Below, in pieces: positions 1 through 12,683 of a stretch of DNA of 64,000 nt. Where the stretch lies: assembly GCA_029204225.1 (NCBI GenBank), contig CM055102.1, positions 40,863,631-40,927,630 on the forward strand, given 5' to 3'. This DNA is from Diphasiastrum complanatum (taxonomy: Eukaryota; Streptophyta; Lycopodiopsida; Lycopodiales; Lycopodiaceae). The stretch's first letter is position 1. Every line of letters begins with the position of its first letter. The notes beneath the pieces are model-generated. The model was not told the origin of the DNA, did not search any database, and saw nothing but the letters and a program-made list of their open reading frames with translations. The position numbers and the translations under genes are program-made.

Positions 1-750
1 TGGATATTGAAGTTGCTTAATTCAACTTTCGATTTTTTTATTTATTTAAGCCCTACTTAAGTCTTTTCAAATCTTCGCACAATCTCTAATTTCATTTCTC
101 ATAGTACTATGCTCATTAAGGTCACCAAACGTAAATTTAATCTTTAATAGAGTTTCAAATCTAGTTGTAGTTTTCAAAACTTATATGATGTTCTAGTCTT
201 CTTTGCATTTCAATGTTCTTTGTTCATTTGAAGAAAATTGACAATTTTTAACCCTTGTACTTCAGTTGGATTAATGAAATATCTTTGTTTAGAAATAATG
301 TTTTCTGACGTAAATGTGTTTGGATAGGCTAGAGAAATTCTAGGATCTAAAAATAGCATGTTTTTCATTGTTTTTGGATCTCGAGATCTTGACCCCAAGT
401 TAGGGTGGATCCAATGACCTATTAGGTTAGATATTAGGGTTAGGGTATAAAAAGTTCAGAGGTTCCCTAATATGCTCAGATCCGAGCTTGAAATGTATAA
501 ATACATGACGGGATCTCCATCAAATTATCAAGAAAAATCGAGTTTTTTCACTTCTATCATCATTGTCTTTTGGTGGTGAGTTCTAGCTATTGGATGTGAG
601 TGTTCTTATGCATTAATTGCTTGGACTGAAAGGTGCTGAACTTGTTTACAGGTCTGAGAAGCTTGTTGTACTTTACTTTGGTTCATTTGATCAAATCTAT
701 GTGCCTAATGTGGAGTTAAATGCCAAATTTGCTAGTTTTGGTAACTAGTC
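1..750. other. AT-rich stretch without a gene
   Basis: No coding sequence recognised. Around 430-452 there are two tandem TTAGGG units directly followed by a TATA-like GGTATAAAAAG, which resembles a telobox plus TATA arrangement. It could be a decayed LTR promoter, but no LTR boundaries are visible. Confidence 0.4.
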
Positions 751-1050
751 TTGATTCTAGCTCATAGTTTGGATCTAGATCTTTTATTTGTGCATCCTCA
801 ATCACTTTTAGGATTGATTGGGATTGAATTTGCTGTAAAATTTTGTCAGCTAGACATAAGAAGAAAACGTAAAGCAATTAAACCATCCAAAGTCATTAGG
901 AAAAGTAGAGTAGGTGAACATATATCATCAAGAAACATGGTGCATCTATATCTCCCACTAGTGGAGTTTGCTTATAATGTTAGCAAACATTCAAAAATTG
1001 GTACTTCATTCGAATGTATGCTTTTGAGCCACATGTTCCAATCTAAGTGA
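751..1050 (+). pseudogene. Ty3/gypsy integrase fragment
   Basis: The second half of this 99-codon reading frame (from about 937) resembles the integrase stretch that follows the catalytic core in Ty3/gypsy polyproteins: a YLPLVEFAYN segment followed by KHSKIGTSFE, equivalent to the usual 'YLP..EFAYN...H..TG.SPF'. The upstream part of the frame and the end (stop at 1048-1050) do not continue the family, and no other pol domain is adjacent. I infer a short decayed fragment rather than a gene. Confidence 0.6.
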
Positions 1051-1780
1051 ATCTTGCCAAGTGTAAGATAGAGAGTCTAAACCCATATAATTTTTATATC
1101 CAAATATCTTTATTTTTATTAGAAAAATGAGGGCTAGGTAGTTTGGCATAAGAAGCCCTTCGGAGATCAAGAAGGACAAAAATCATTCATGTAAGTTACT
1201 AGACTCCATAATCATAAGTGTTCAAAGTTGCTCTTTAACTTTTTGGACCATGGAATGATAAAAGTAAGGTCAGCTTTTGCTTTTATGAACTTGAAGTCTT
1301 TGGTTTGATTGAAATTCGTTCACTTTTTGTGCAAGTAGACTTGACCTATATGTGCATGATTAAGGTGACCTTGTGCATGTTGTGGTCAATCAGATAAGAT
1401 ATATAATAAACAGTTCAAATGGATTACGAATTAAAAACACTTTTGAAAATTAAAACATCACTTGAGAGATAAATGATTCTTGAATATGTGGTAGAATAGA
1501 AGGGATTATTTCCATAAATAAATGAATTTTTTAAACCAATTTTGACCTAATTTATTCATTGATGACATTGAAATTTTTTTTATTGACTAGAGAAGGCAAC
1601 ATAAAACCTTAGAATTAATGGACTAAACTATTTACTTCTAGGAATATACCCTATAGTGGACAAATTTTGCTAATCACAAACTCCCAAGTAAACATCTTAA
1701 TTTGTGAATGGTCAATTAGGTGCAATTTCATCAAGCCCAAAACACATGAGGATGGAATAAAAAAGAAATAGCTTCTCTCT

Positions 1781-1970
<190 letters not shown>

Positions 1971-2050
1971 CTAATCGTAGATTATAAACTTTATACAAAG
2001 TACATGATGAAAATAAAACTTATAGAAGCGAAAGTTTTTCAGCCTCTTTC

Positions 2051-2093
2051 ATTATATGAGTTCTTGGGTACAAAAGGGCCCTATAAGAAATGC
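2051..2093 (+). repeat. Diverged copy of a dispersed GAGTT...AAAAGGGCC motif
   Basis: The sequence GAGTTCTTGGGTACAAAAGG and the following TATAAGAAAT resemble the motif beginning at 25142 (ATTAGAGGAGTT, then CCAAAAGGGCCGTATAAGAAAT). It lies in otherwise unassigned DNA. This may be the end of a repeat family; the internal part is not recognised. Confidence 0.4.
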
Positions 2094-2652
2094 CACATAG
2101 GATGGACGAATTTGTCAAAGTTAAAAATTATAATACAAGAAGTGCATGCCTGCAATAGTTAGAATACAAAACCGCTATGGTTACAGTCATGGTCAACCAA
2201 TGTTTCTCTCAGGAAAAATCATCCCTCGGGAGAAATCAACTCTTGGGAGAAGAGAGAGTCGGGCAAGAATTGAAAAGAAGAGCACCAACCACATTACAGT
2301 ATAGATGGAACAAACTAGAGAAAAAATAGACGAACGTCATTATAACATTTGCATCAATTAGCAATCACTATTTTTGAATGCTACATAAAATGCTTACATC
2401 TCTCGAGAGAAAAGAGAGATGGCAAGATTTGAAAAAAGAAGAGTGCCAACCAAAATACACGGATTGAGCAAAATAAAAAATAAAAAATTGAGTGGCATGG
2501 CAACATTTGAATCAAAGATCAATCTCATTCTTCAAGTGCTACGTGAAATATTAAACTGGTACTGTGAAATGTATGAAGGCGCTGAGTATATTTCATTTAT
2601 TTATTTTTGGTTGAAACTGATATTGATTGTAATCTACTTTTTCTTCTTAAAA

Positions 2653-3110
2653 TGAAAAAATTTCATCTCCATATAGATCTTCCTGAAGAATATGCTCCTT
2701 TGATTAAAAGAGGTGTCAAAGCATATTGCTTATCAATTGATGATTTTCTGCGCTATAGGGCTAACAGGAAAAGAAATTTGGACCTCTAGGTAGATGAGAC
2801 ATTTTATCCTAAAGATCCATATTCCATGCAACATCCCAAATTTTGTTCAGTTACTCAATTGATATATTTTGTCTGTCATGGAAAGAATGGTTTGCTAGGT
2901 TATTGTGAAAGATTAAAAGAATATGGTAATGCATTTTCAATGGACAGAATCCATTGTTTAGAGGATGTAATTAGACGTATATCTTTATATTGTGCTCAAA
3001 AAGACAATATTTTACGAATAAAATTGTTAGAGAATGAGGTTCTCCAAAAAGAAAATGAAAATCTTTGAAATAATAGTGAATTGTTACAAAAAACATATTG
3101 AGTACAAGAA
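2653..3110 (+). pseudogene. Decayed hypothetical ORF with coiled-coil end
   Basis: One reading frame runs from the ATG at 2653 (MKKFHLHIDLPEEYAPLI...) through a TAG at 2787-2789, continues in the same frame from about 2790 to a TGA at 3066-3068, and then a little further with more stops. The last open part is Glu/Leu/Lys-rich (IKLLENEVLQKENE) with a heptad-like pattern, suggesting a coiled coil. I do not recognise the family. Several in-frame stops with retained protein-like composition suggest a pseudogene, perhaps of a mobile element. Confidence 0.35.
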
Positions 3111-4138
3111 AGGACATTGATCAAATGAAAATCGAGTTGAATAATGGCCATTCTGCGTACTCACAACTATCGAGAGATGTTAACTTAATAGGTAAAAAGG
3201 TAAAAACAAAAAAATGAAAGCGAGTGATCAACACAAATATTCATAATTTGTCGTCAACAATAGGCTATTGAAAAAGGAGAATTTTTGCAATGAAGGCATT
3301 TGCAGTCTTTTTTAAAAAAAAATTGTTGAATATCTTGTAAGGATCAAAGAACACGTGTCTATTTTGATGAGTTGTAGCAAAAACATGAAAGAAAGGATGA
3401 AACAACGATATGAAGTACTCCCTAGCTTCAATAATACCAAAATCGTCGAGAAATGAAGAGAGCACAATATCTGAATCAGACCTAGATGAAGCTAGAGACA
3501 TTGTGTTAACGAAATACAAACAAAAAAAATACCAGATTAACTATATGTATTGAATATATGTGTAGTGATCAAAAGCAATATTAACCTTTCAAGAAACTGC
3601 GCACCAGAACGATATGTATGACCTAAACAATGGGAGAATGACCAAATCACTAAAAATGTTATGTTGGCCTTGAACTGATATTTATAGACTTTCTCCATTG
3701 TACACGTGTCACCAAAACGGATCATGAAATAAATGCGTCGTCGAATATTAGTATACATCTATACAAAAAAGGAATATTTTTTCAAAATAAATACTCCATG
3801 AAAAATATTTCTGAGAATATTCTAAAACCATATATCGAACTTGTGCACCGAACTAATTGTGAGAAATCTCTCTACCTCACTATTCGCACATATCCGATAT
3901 TGCCCAAAGAGCTTGTATTAAGCTACACAAGGCCAAAACATGCTAGTTGAACTTTAGTATGCATGGGCCAAATGATATATAAAGAAATTTTACAATACAT
4001 TTTTCACTTTTACCAGTAGAGGAGAGCATAATTTCGTAGATTTTTTTATCTTTTCTTTTCTGTTTTGGTTTGCTTTCTTGACTCCAGTAAGATCTTTTTA
4101 GCGTAAGTAAGCTCTTTTTAGGATATTTTGAGTTGTTT
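3111..4138. other. Unassigned AT-rich stretch
   Basis: Nothing recognised. The short minus-strand reading frames here have no family features. Confidence 0.4.
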
Positions 4139-4507
4139 ATGACTAGAACTAAACAAATGGCTAGGACAAAGCAAACAACAAGGGTGCCTAGTAGGGTCAA
4201 GAAAATTGCGCAGCAGCTTCAGAGTATCAGGCGGAATGAAATTTTAAGAAGTTTTCACAAAGCAACCCACGTCATGTTGAGCTCTCCGACTACACCCCAG
4301 ATCTCCACACCAACAGATGAAGATGTATGTAATCTCATAGACTCTAAGGTGAAGGTTGTGGGAGCAGTGCCCACGGATGTCAAAGATCTTCTTGATTTCG
4401 ACGATGACACTATTGCTGATGGTTCTCCTAGACCTGTTGGATCCCAAGCTACTACTGGTGGTGGATCTCCTGTTGGTGGTGGTGATGGATCTCTTGACTG
4501 GTTCTAG
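4139..4507 (+). CDS. Small ORF with histone-H3-tail-like N-terminus, probably frameshifted near its end
   Basis: Starting at the ATG at 4139, the product begins MTRTKQMARTKQTTR. A second ATG at 4157 gives MARTKQTTR, which matches the first eight residues of mature histone H3 (ARTKQTAR) except for one residue. The preceding TRTKQ looks like a degenerate duplicate. Downstream is a basic helix-like stretch (about residues 16-45), a Ser/Thr/Pro-rich stretch, an acidic patch (LLDFDDD) and Gly/Ser repeats, with no histone fold. The frame ends at TAG 4505-4507, but the overlapping frame to 4604 continues the same Gly/Ser/Ala style (GSGGPVVAAGSG), so a one-base frameshift near 4490 probably shortened the protein. 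The family is unknown to me. It may be a mobile-element protein. Confidence 0.45.
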   Translation: MTRTKQMARTKQTTRVPSRVKKIAQQLQSIRRNEILRSFHKATHVMLSSPTTPQISTPTDEDVCNLIDSKVKVVGAVPTDVKDLLDFDDDTIADGSPRPVGSQATTGGGSPVGGGDGSLDWF

Positions 4508-4604
4508 TGGATCTGCTACTGTTGCTGCTGTTGCTGGTTCTGGTGGACCTGTTGTTGCTGCTGGTTCCGGAGCTCCTGGATCTCCTACTACTGCTGCTTG
4601 TTAA

Positions 4605-5278
4605 AAATTGCCAACATTTTCAAATCTAGCTATATAGCATATTGTATATTTTTGTGTGTAATTGGATTCCACACATGTATGGCCAAAATGCCACATGGAA
4701 ATTCACTCCAGATGTAGGTTAGGTTGAGTCAAAAGAAGTGGTTGTGTCTATTTGGCAGAGATCCCTACTTTATAGGATATAGACCTTCATTTATGATGAG
4801 ATTTTGACCAACTAGCTATCTACCAAGCATGACCCTAGGAAATAGGCTAGGGTTTCATTAAAGGCTGAGTTAGCTTTCTTATTACATGCTAGAAATTCAC
4901 CTAAATTTACAAAGGAAGTCACTTTTGCTATGTATTCCAAGCTCCCATATTGAGAAGATAGATTTATTTTGGAGCTCATTGGCAATCTCGAGTTTGCTCT
5001 CCTTGTACACTGATTTCTATAGATCCAAATGAAACCAAGACTTTGTGTACTTCAAACACTATTCATAGGCCATATAGTAGGCTAATCTTCACACGTGCCA
5101 ACTCAGATATATGTTGTTGTTCAATTATTTGATTATCAATGCTTGTTGTTTGTCAAATTGCCAATCTAGATCAACTTTTGATGACTAGTTTTGTGATAGA
5201 TTGTTAAGCAAGAACCTAATCACTCTTGTGGATCTTTGAAGATCCATTTATGGTTCAAAAAGTATTGTACTTTCACAT
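4605..5278. mobile_element. Possible LTR of a copia-like element (left end not located)
   Basis: The sequence just upstream of the primer-binding-site-like motif at 5279 ends in TTTCACA, as expected for an LTR ending in CA, and contains long-terminal-repeat-like AT-rich DNA. No second copy of this sequence was found in the window, so the left boundary is not supported. Confidence 0.25.
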
Positions 5279-5291
5279 GGTATCAGATCCA
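5279..5291 (+). other. tRNA-Met primer binding site (copia type)
   Basis: TGGTATCAGATCC matches the 3' end complement of initiator tRNA-Met (TGGTATCAGAGC...) over its first ten bases. No gag ORF is recognisable in the following kilobase, so this is a relic. Confidence 0.5.
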
Positions 5292-8200
5292 AGTACAAGG
5301 GCCTTAATCATTGACCAAATCAAGTCCATTTTTAGCAAGTATTGGTGCTAAAAACCAGTTTTGTGAGGGCAAGCTAGAAGCTAAGTTTTGGTGAGGGGAT
5401 TTGATTCCAAACTTTGTAGGGATCAAAATCAATATTGTTCACACGTGTGGGCACTTAATCCTTCATACTTGTAAGATGAATCCCGCTAGTTGAAATTTTT
5501 TCTCTTTAAAAGTCTTACAAAATTCTCTCCATGTTAACTCTAAGTATAGAGACAATGTTTCTTATGTATGCTCTAAATGAAACATTTTGGATGATAATTT
5601 GATTCAACTTATCTTTTTTTGTCACTTGCTGCTTTGGAAATTTTGCTTTGATCTTTCATGATATTTTATGCAAGATTTTAAAGCTTTAGCCACTTGGACC
5701 TATTGCTTAATGATATTATTTTTGCTAATTCTCAAGTTAATAGCTTTTGGCAAAGTCTTAAAGTTGTAACTTTATGGAATATTTGGCTAGATAGAAATTG
5801 TAGGAAATTTGAGAATGGTGATTTCTCCATGTCGCCTTGCTTGTTTCTATGAAATTGATAGACTCTGCTTTCTTTGAGACAATCTCCTTTTGCTATACTT
5901 TCATATAAAGTTCTTGATCTATGGTTAGCCTTGGCAAGAGAAGAAAAATTGAATACCTAAACGTAAATGCATTAAGAAAATAACTTACATTTGAAATAGG
6001 ATTCAATATTTTTTGGTAGTGTTAGAACTCACAAGCTAGGAACACTTGTAAAAAGAGAAAGCACCAACTCAAAAACAACACAATAATGGTTTCCGTATAC
6101 AAAACAAACTTGTAAGATTACACAATGTTTACAACATTTGTCTTATTGAACACATACACAAGATGGAATAAATATTATCACTATTCATATGAAAGAGGTG
6201 AGATTCTTATAGATGCATGAATATCTAAAGACTATAATTGCATTACAACTCCAATCAAGAAGATGCTCATTTTTTAAGGTTTGCAAACTAGGATTCAACA
6301 TATGATTTTGCAACCTTCTTGGAGCCTTGAGCTCCATATATAGGCTCGGCCTACAATTTATTTTCTTAGTACATGTTATTTGTTGTGGCACCACAACAAA
6401 GACAAAAAAGCCTTCCTAGAATATTGCTAATATCCACCAACTCATGTGAATAATAGTAGTAGACTATGTTTTGAATCATGTGCTTCATTGTCGGTCGCTT
6501 GTGTGTCACCTATTTCTTGTGCTATAAGTTGCCATAAAGGTGCCCTTTCTACATTTGAAAATGCACTCATGCACATCTTGAATGCTACAAACAAGTGTGA
6601 CTGCATGTTTGTTCATCAAACACAAACTTGACATCTTCTATTATGTTAAGTTATGTTTTTTATCAAGACCTATGCTTGAAGAAGTTTAAATATTCATTCA
6701 CTTTATTATTTGTTGTTCATTCATTAGCACACATTAAAACGCTTACCTCATGATGATGCTAAATATGTCTGCCAAACACTAGAAACCACCTCGTTATGGA
6801 TGCACAAATTTATCCATAAATTTCTTAACAAATATTTACAAAAGGCTACTTGCACATCCATTTTTTTCTTTTTGTATTGTCATGTTTAGTCAAAATATTA
6901 CTCGTTTACTTGGGTTTATACGTGTATTTCTTCAAGGAAAGCATCTCCTAGATTTATTATTAGTGTTCTTCTTGTTGACTCTGACATGATTGCACATGAC
7001 GTGAATATAACAAAAAATTCACATGTAGCTCCACTTTGTTTATGGTTATTGATCCATCGTTCTCAAATCATAATTTTATATGGTGAGGTTAATGGTGCTT
7101 TCCCATAGAATTGGTACATCAATCAACATCACACGTGTATTGGCAAAATCGTGATTGATGCTTCTTATTTTATTTCTTGAAAAAATACTTCAATTAATCT
7201 AACATGAACAAATTTTATCATGAAACTTGTCCCTCATATTAAATGCAAAAAAACTTCCTACAAATATATAAACCTAGTATTGGCATTGTTTTCTTTTGGA
7301 AAACCATCGAATGACAAAGTGTAGAAAACTAGAATGTGAAGCCTCATTAATGTATTTTAGATTTAACAAGACTCCATATTGTTTAATCTTCTCCATGCCA
7401 TTCGACAATGCAAATCCTAGTTCTTTCTTGTATCTTACTCTAGAATACAAAAAACTTTGGCTACCTCATACAATATATGGCATGTATGATTGTACTAATT
7501 TTCAATATTAATAGAAAAATAAAGTTGAGTACAATGTCATAGATGTAGCATGTGCATTTCAACATTTATGGTCAAACTAATTATAGACTATTTAGAATTA
7601 CTTATAAACCATGACAAAATTAGGGATGAGATTTTAATATGGCATTTTCAAAGTATACCAATGTAAAAGGTAGCATATTGTTTGGCATTGCATTTAATTA
7701 GCAAATGCTCAATCTAGAAATATTTATTAATTGCACCACATACTACTCATGAAGCAATACACATATACATGTGAGATAATCAATTTGTCATTCTATGTTA
7801 AGGGTGAGAGCTATAACTTTGTTACCATCCTTTTACTTGAACTTATGTAATTGCTGGTAGCAAGAGGAATTACCTTGTATAAGATCCGATAGGCAGATGT
7901 TGTTCATGGAGAATGTTGTTAGCACATTGTGGAATTTGTATATTGCTAGTTATGGAATGGAATTACTATTCAATCTGTAATCATTTCAACAATGTGTTTT
8001 CTTTGCAGTGTTTATTGTGGTTGGATTGATGGTAGTTGCATATCGGTACTGTTTTTCTTACTGTCAATGCAATTGTTATCTGATTTATACAACAACGGAC
8101 AATATACTCTACAGGAACATTGGCTCCATTTGGTATTTGAATTATGCATGGAAGTATTTAGCATCTCAAGAACTAAAGTGGGTTGTGACTAGAACATTTC

Positions 8201-9365
8201 ATAGTCGAATGCATGTAATGTATACATAATACTTACCAAAGATATTCAAACTTGGACCCCAATAGTATTTTTTTTTCTTTTGTAGTGAAAAAACTCTAAT
8301 CTACATAATATTCAAAAAATACAATAAGTAAAAACGAAACCAAATGTAAACTATCTTTTATTAAGGCAAATTGTCAATAGGAGTTCTCCCGTCATTTTCT
8401 TGAAGATAAACTCTAAAATCACTAAGCAAAATAATGATATTGCTCTTGTGAGAACATAAAAGGGAGCTAAAACTATGCTCATCAATAATAATAAATGCAT
8501 CATAAAAAATGATGGGAATAAATGGGAACTACCAAACTTTAGACCCAACAAAGAGAATCAAACATCTCAAGTAGTCACTTGGAAGAGTAAGGGTCAAGCA
8601 TAAAAGAATGTGGAATGATTTGTATAGACTTTTGGGAAAAACATGAATTGCTTAAGGAGGTTAAAAGAAGGCATTATTGAAAGTAGAGTCTAAGGGAGTA
8701 CATTCACTTATCAGCATGTGTTGGATAATTTTAAGGATGTATGTGTTGGTATTTTACCTTGGTATTTTACCTAAAGGAGATTCACCTACTAAGTTTGTAA
8801 ATTGTAATATTAAATAAAAAATGGGGCTTAAACCAATCAATCCACCTCTATATATGATAATCCTCGGCTAAAGAAAAGAGGAAGTGCAAAGGCATTTTAT
8901 GAATGAATTTGTTGTTTTAATAAATTGACTTTGGCCTCTACAGTTTTAATTGTTTAATAAGATGGTACACTTGACATCAAGCCCTTAGCAAGATGGGCAT
9001 TGAGAATGTGCATTGACTATCACGCTCTTCACAAGATAACAATTACAAATGCATATCCTATTCACGAGCTGGCTATGTATGAAAGGAGCAAGTGCTTTCA
9101 ATAGGATGGATATTTTTTTAGAATACATCAAATCAATATAGAACTGATTTTGGATCTATGAGCTCAAAATTATGTTCGGTTTATCTTATGCTCATACAAC
9201 ATTTCAAGCCTTGATGAACATAATGTTTGAGTCATTATGTGTTGTAAGGCTACTATAGTACGGACATGGACAAGAGGCAATTGGATCTTAGCATTCAATG
9301 TGTATTATGCATAATTTTACCTAAACTAGCAGCCTAGAATGGAGATTTACTACATTGTCGATGTT
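5292..9365. other. 4-kb stretch without a recognised gene
   Basis: AT-rich DNA with only short reading frames. The frame at 8008-8229 has a hydrophobic start but no family signature. I see no RNA gene, LTR pair or inverted-repeat element that I can support. Confidence 0.4.
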
Positions 9366-9527
9366 GTGTGATGTGCACCCAATTAAGCCAAAGATCTAGT
9401 AAGATCTTTTTGAGTCATAATTAGATCTGATTTTTTCACACTAAACTGTGTGATGTGCACCAAATAAAGCCAAAGATCTCAGGTCTATTTGAGTCATAAT
9501 TAGATCTAATTTTTCACACTAACTATA
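9366..9527. repeat. Two-copy tandem duplication, about 82-bp unit
   Basis: The unit beginning GTGTGATGTGCACC recurs 82 bp later (9366 and 9448). Both copies contain AAGCCAAAGATCT and GAGTCATAATTAGATCT and end in TTTTTCACACTAA. Differences are mainly a short indel in the middle. Confidence 0.8.
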
Positions 9528-11392
9528 GTTTTCAATCTTATGTCTATCCATTATGCTTTTGGAAGATAGACATTGATGCATTGTGATTTAGTAGTTTGTC
9601 GCTTGGTTTCTTTGCCTCTACAAGTTTCATGATTAAAGATCCATTGGATCTTGGCACTAAGGGTTTCTCTTGGTGTATGAAACTTTCACAATCACTTGTG
9701 AAAGAAAAAAAAAAACTCACTAATTAAAAAACATCATATCCTACTATTGAAAAAGAGATGCTGGAGATCGAAAATGTGATCAAATAAGGGAGAAACTACT
9801 TATAAAGGTCCAAAATCTTGATTAAAAGTAATCACCATACAATATATACTTTCCAAGTCATAAACAATTGAATGACAAACAAAAGAGATGGTTGTCACAA
9901 GAACAATTTTATTCTTGATTGCTTCTCCTCCACCTTCAACAAGGGACGAGTCTTCGGGGTTGTAATGATTCAAAACAATTCTTGATGGCCAACTTAAATC
10001 TAAATAGATTAAAGGGGAGATTTGCTTAGATTTGTACTTGAAAATTGTAAATATATTCAATTGATGAGAATATTGATCTAAAGTGTTTCATTACAAAACA
10101 ATTTCCATTTTTTGATAATAAGAAGTTGACATAAGTGCAACCTTTGCATTTCTATTCAAGAAAAACAAACATTTTTTCCCCATGGCTTCAATTTAGTTTT
10201 GAATATATGCATATGGGGAATCAAAATATAATCATAGAAAGCTTTGAGGATTGCCTTTGAAGGCACCTTTCAATGGAGTAAACATTTTTAAGAGAAAAAA
10301 ATGATGTTTTTGTCGTCTTTCACTCTATTTTCATACCTATTTTTTAGCAAACTTTTCAACGCTTTTTAATGCATCTTATATGTATATTTGGAATTGTGCA
10401 AAACATTCTCCCATGCACCATCGAGAAAGTGTTTGCTTTTACTGCCACCGTGTGTAGGTAAGGCTCCACTTCTCTCTTCCTCCAACATCTAGACAAAGGC
10501 AAGTTGATGTCCAAATTCAATGCTCTCACCTCATCTTCTTGAGCTCTTAAGTCATTTTCATAAGTGGTATAGGGGCTCATGTTCCCCCAAGTTTTGTGAA
10601 GTAACTGGAGGAGCTCATCAAGTGGAGAGTCCAATAAAAATTAAACTTGCATATGAGGCAAACTTTTGAGCTTCTTGAGAATCATAATTGTGTTGTTGAA
10701 AACCTTTACTTTAAGCTTAGAGTATATTATTCATGCCACTATATTTTTGTGAGGCATTGACAAGAAGTTGCCACATTAATGGGCATTTTGCAACTCAAAA
10801 TTATCATTAACCTTTCTAATGGGTCATCATGATCATTGTTTGAATATTGCTTACAATTGATCATGCTTTGCTTAGTCTTACTATGGCTACCAATACCTAT
10901 AATACCTATAATTATCTCATTAACTCTCTCTAATTGCCCTATAGTAACAACTCACTTGAAGATAAATGCAAATCCAAGTACATCCATTCCAAAGAGGTGG
11001 TTGCCATAAGCCTTACAAATTGAGCAAAAAGTATATGCTCTCAAAATGATCTACTTAATCTTTGGTTGTTGAACTCATCCACTCTTGAGTCCCTATGGCT
11101 TTGTTGCCTATCATTTGCCTAGGGGTTGGAGTCTCTCCTTGAGGCTCCTATTTATGTTTCTTTTTTTTGCAACAATATTTCTTTGCATTAGCATCATTCA
11201 ACATTTGCCTAGGGGATTTGGAGTTTATCCTCTTGGCTCCTAATTTTCGTGTTGGCAAGCTATATTGCTTTGAAGTACTATCATTCAATATTTTACATGT
11301 ACATCCACAATGTAGGCCAATGAGTACTTACATGTACATCACATTGTAGGCCAAGACTTCATCAAGCACGTGGGCTCCCAAATGTCCACTTC
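9528..11392. other. Unassigned stretch with small internal duplications
   Basis: No gene recognised. Between about 11107 and 11355 several short phrases are repeated (for example TTTGCCTAGGGG, and TACATGTACATC...TTGTAGGCCAA twice). The minus-strand frame 10356-10634 has no family I can name. Confidence 0.4.
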
Positions 11393-11416
11393 CCACGCAC
11401 ACACACACACACACAA
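11393..11416. repeat. (CA)n microsatellite
   Basis: A short CA dinucleotide tract with one interruption near its start. Confidence 0.9.
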
Positions 11417-12636
11417 GGGATTGAAGAAGCATGGGTCTCTTTGCCCACAACTTGTTCCTTTGCTACTCTAGGGGACACACACTTATTTCTTGGTACACAA
11501 CAATAAAGCATGTTTCTCGGTACACAACAATAAAGTGATGATATAGAGAAGGAAAAGACCAATAAGATGGGGTGAAAAAACAAGCCAGCTTGAGTGGTTG
11601 TAAGCTTGATTTGATCATGCATGTTGATTGAGTATCAAGTGATTAGTCCTTGTGTGTGTGCAATGTATGTATAGGTTGTTGAGTTGGCAAGCACTCAGCA
11701 TATCTGAGCGTATACTTTGTCTTGTATGACCAATGTAATCTGTGGATTACAAGTGTACTTGGAAAACACATGGAGTAAAAGGCTCCGGAGCAGCTGAGGT
11801 AAAGTAACAGGTAACAGAAGAAGATTCAAGAAGCTGGTAGCATGCACATTGTAATTTGGAAAGAGATTTAGTACATCCAGTTCACAGTCCACTGAAGCTA
11901 AAGGACCTCAGTCTTCCATCAGCCTTTAATCTTGCGTTGTCTGTATCTAGACTGTCGTGTCAGTTTTTGCCTGTGTTGAATCTACTGCCCCAAGTCTCGT
12001 AAAAAGTTGCTGTGTAATTTTCTGTTCTTGGAAAATGAAGAACTCAGTTGCAAAAAATAAATAGAACCGATAGCCCACCAAAAGTGCCCTGTTTGAGGTT
12101 GTTGGGCACTGGGTAGATAGCCTGGAACTCCTGCAGCCCCAGCAATAAACAATTCATGGAAATTGAATCATCCCAGTGGGTGAGTCATGTCAATTTTCGT
12201 TTTCGCAGATACAGGGATACTTGACCTGGAGTTGCTTGACTCTTGCTCTAACTGTCTGCATAGAAATGCAATTCAAGGATTAGAGAATACGTTCGTAAGG
12301 AATCAAGATTTTAATCTAGAGCTGACAAAGTGGGGCATATCCTCCCTGGACAGTGGACCCCCATACATGGACCATGAGCTGCATGTGCGCATGCGTGCTT
12401 GGAGCCTTGTGGGGTTGAACTGAATAAAATATAGCTGGATCGGAAAGGAAATGATAAAAAAGAATGCGGGTTCTAGGGTGAGATAATCTGTGGACAGTGA
12501 GAAGTTGTCTTTGACTGATCATTGCATGTGATCACTGAAGTCATAGCTATAAGTATATGGGCATTCTGTATATGATCCTAGCTCAAAAGCAGACTTGGCT
12601 CAAATTTGATATACTGCTAGGCTCTCAACCCATCTG

Positions 12637-12683
12637 CCCCCCTCCCCCCACCTCGCTCTCCCCTCCCCCCACCCCAACCCCCC
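12637..12683 (-). promoter_or_regulatory. C-rich tract, G-quadruplex-capable on the minus strand
   Basis: Runs of 4 to 6 cytosines are separated by single T or A residues or AA; 12660-12683 alone contains four such runs with loops of one or two bases. The minus strand therefore fits a very short-loop G-quadruplex pattern. It lies about 0.5 kb upstream of the receptor-kinase start codon, so it may be in the promoter or 5' UTR. A regulatory role is inference only. Confidence 0.45.

Noticed and set aside
430-452. Interstitial telomere repeat
   Set aside because: Only two TTAGGG units; too short to be more than a telobox-like motif, and plant-type units would be TTTAGGG.
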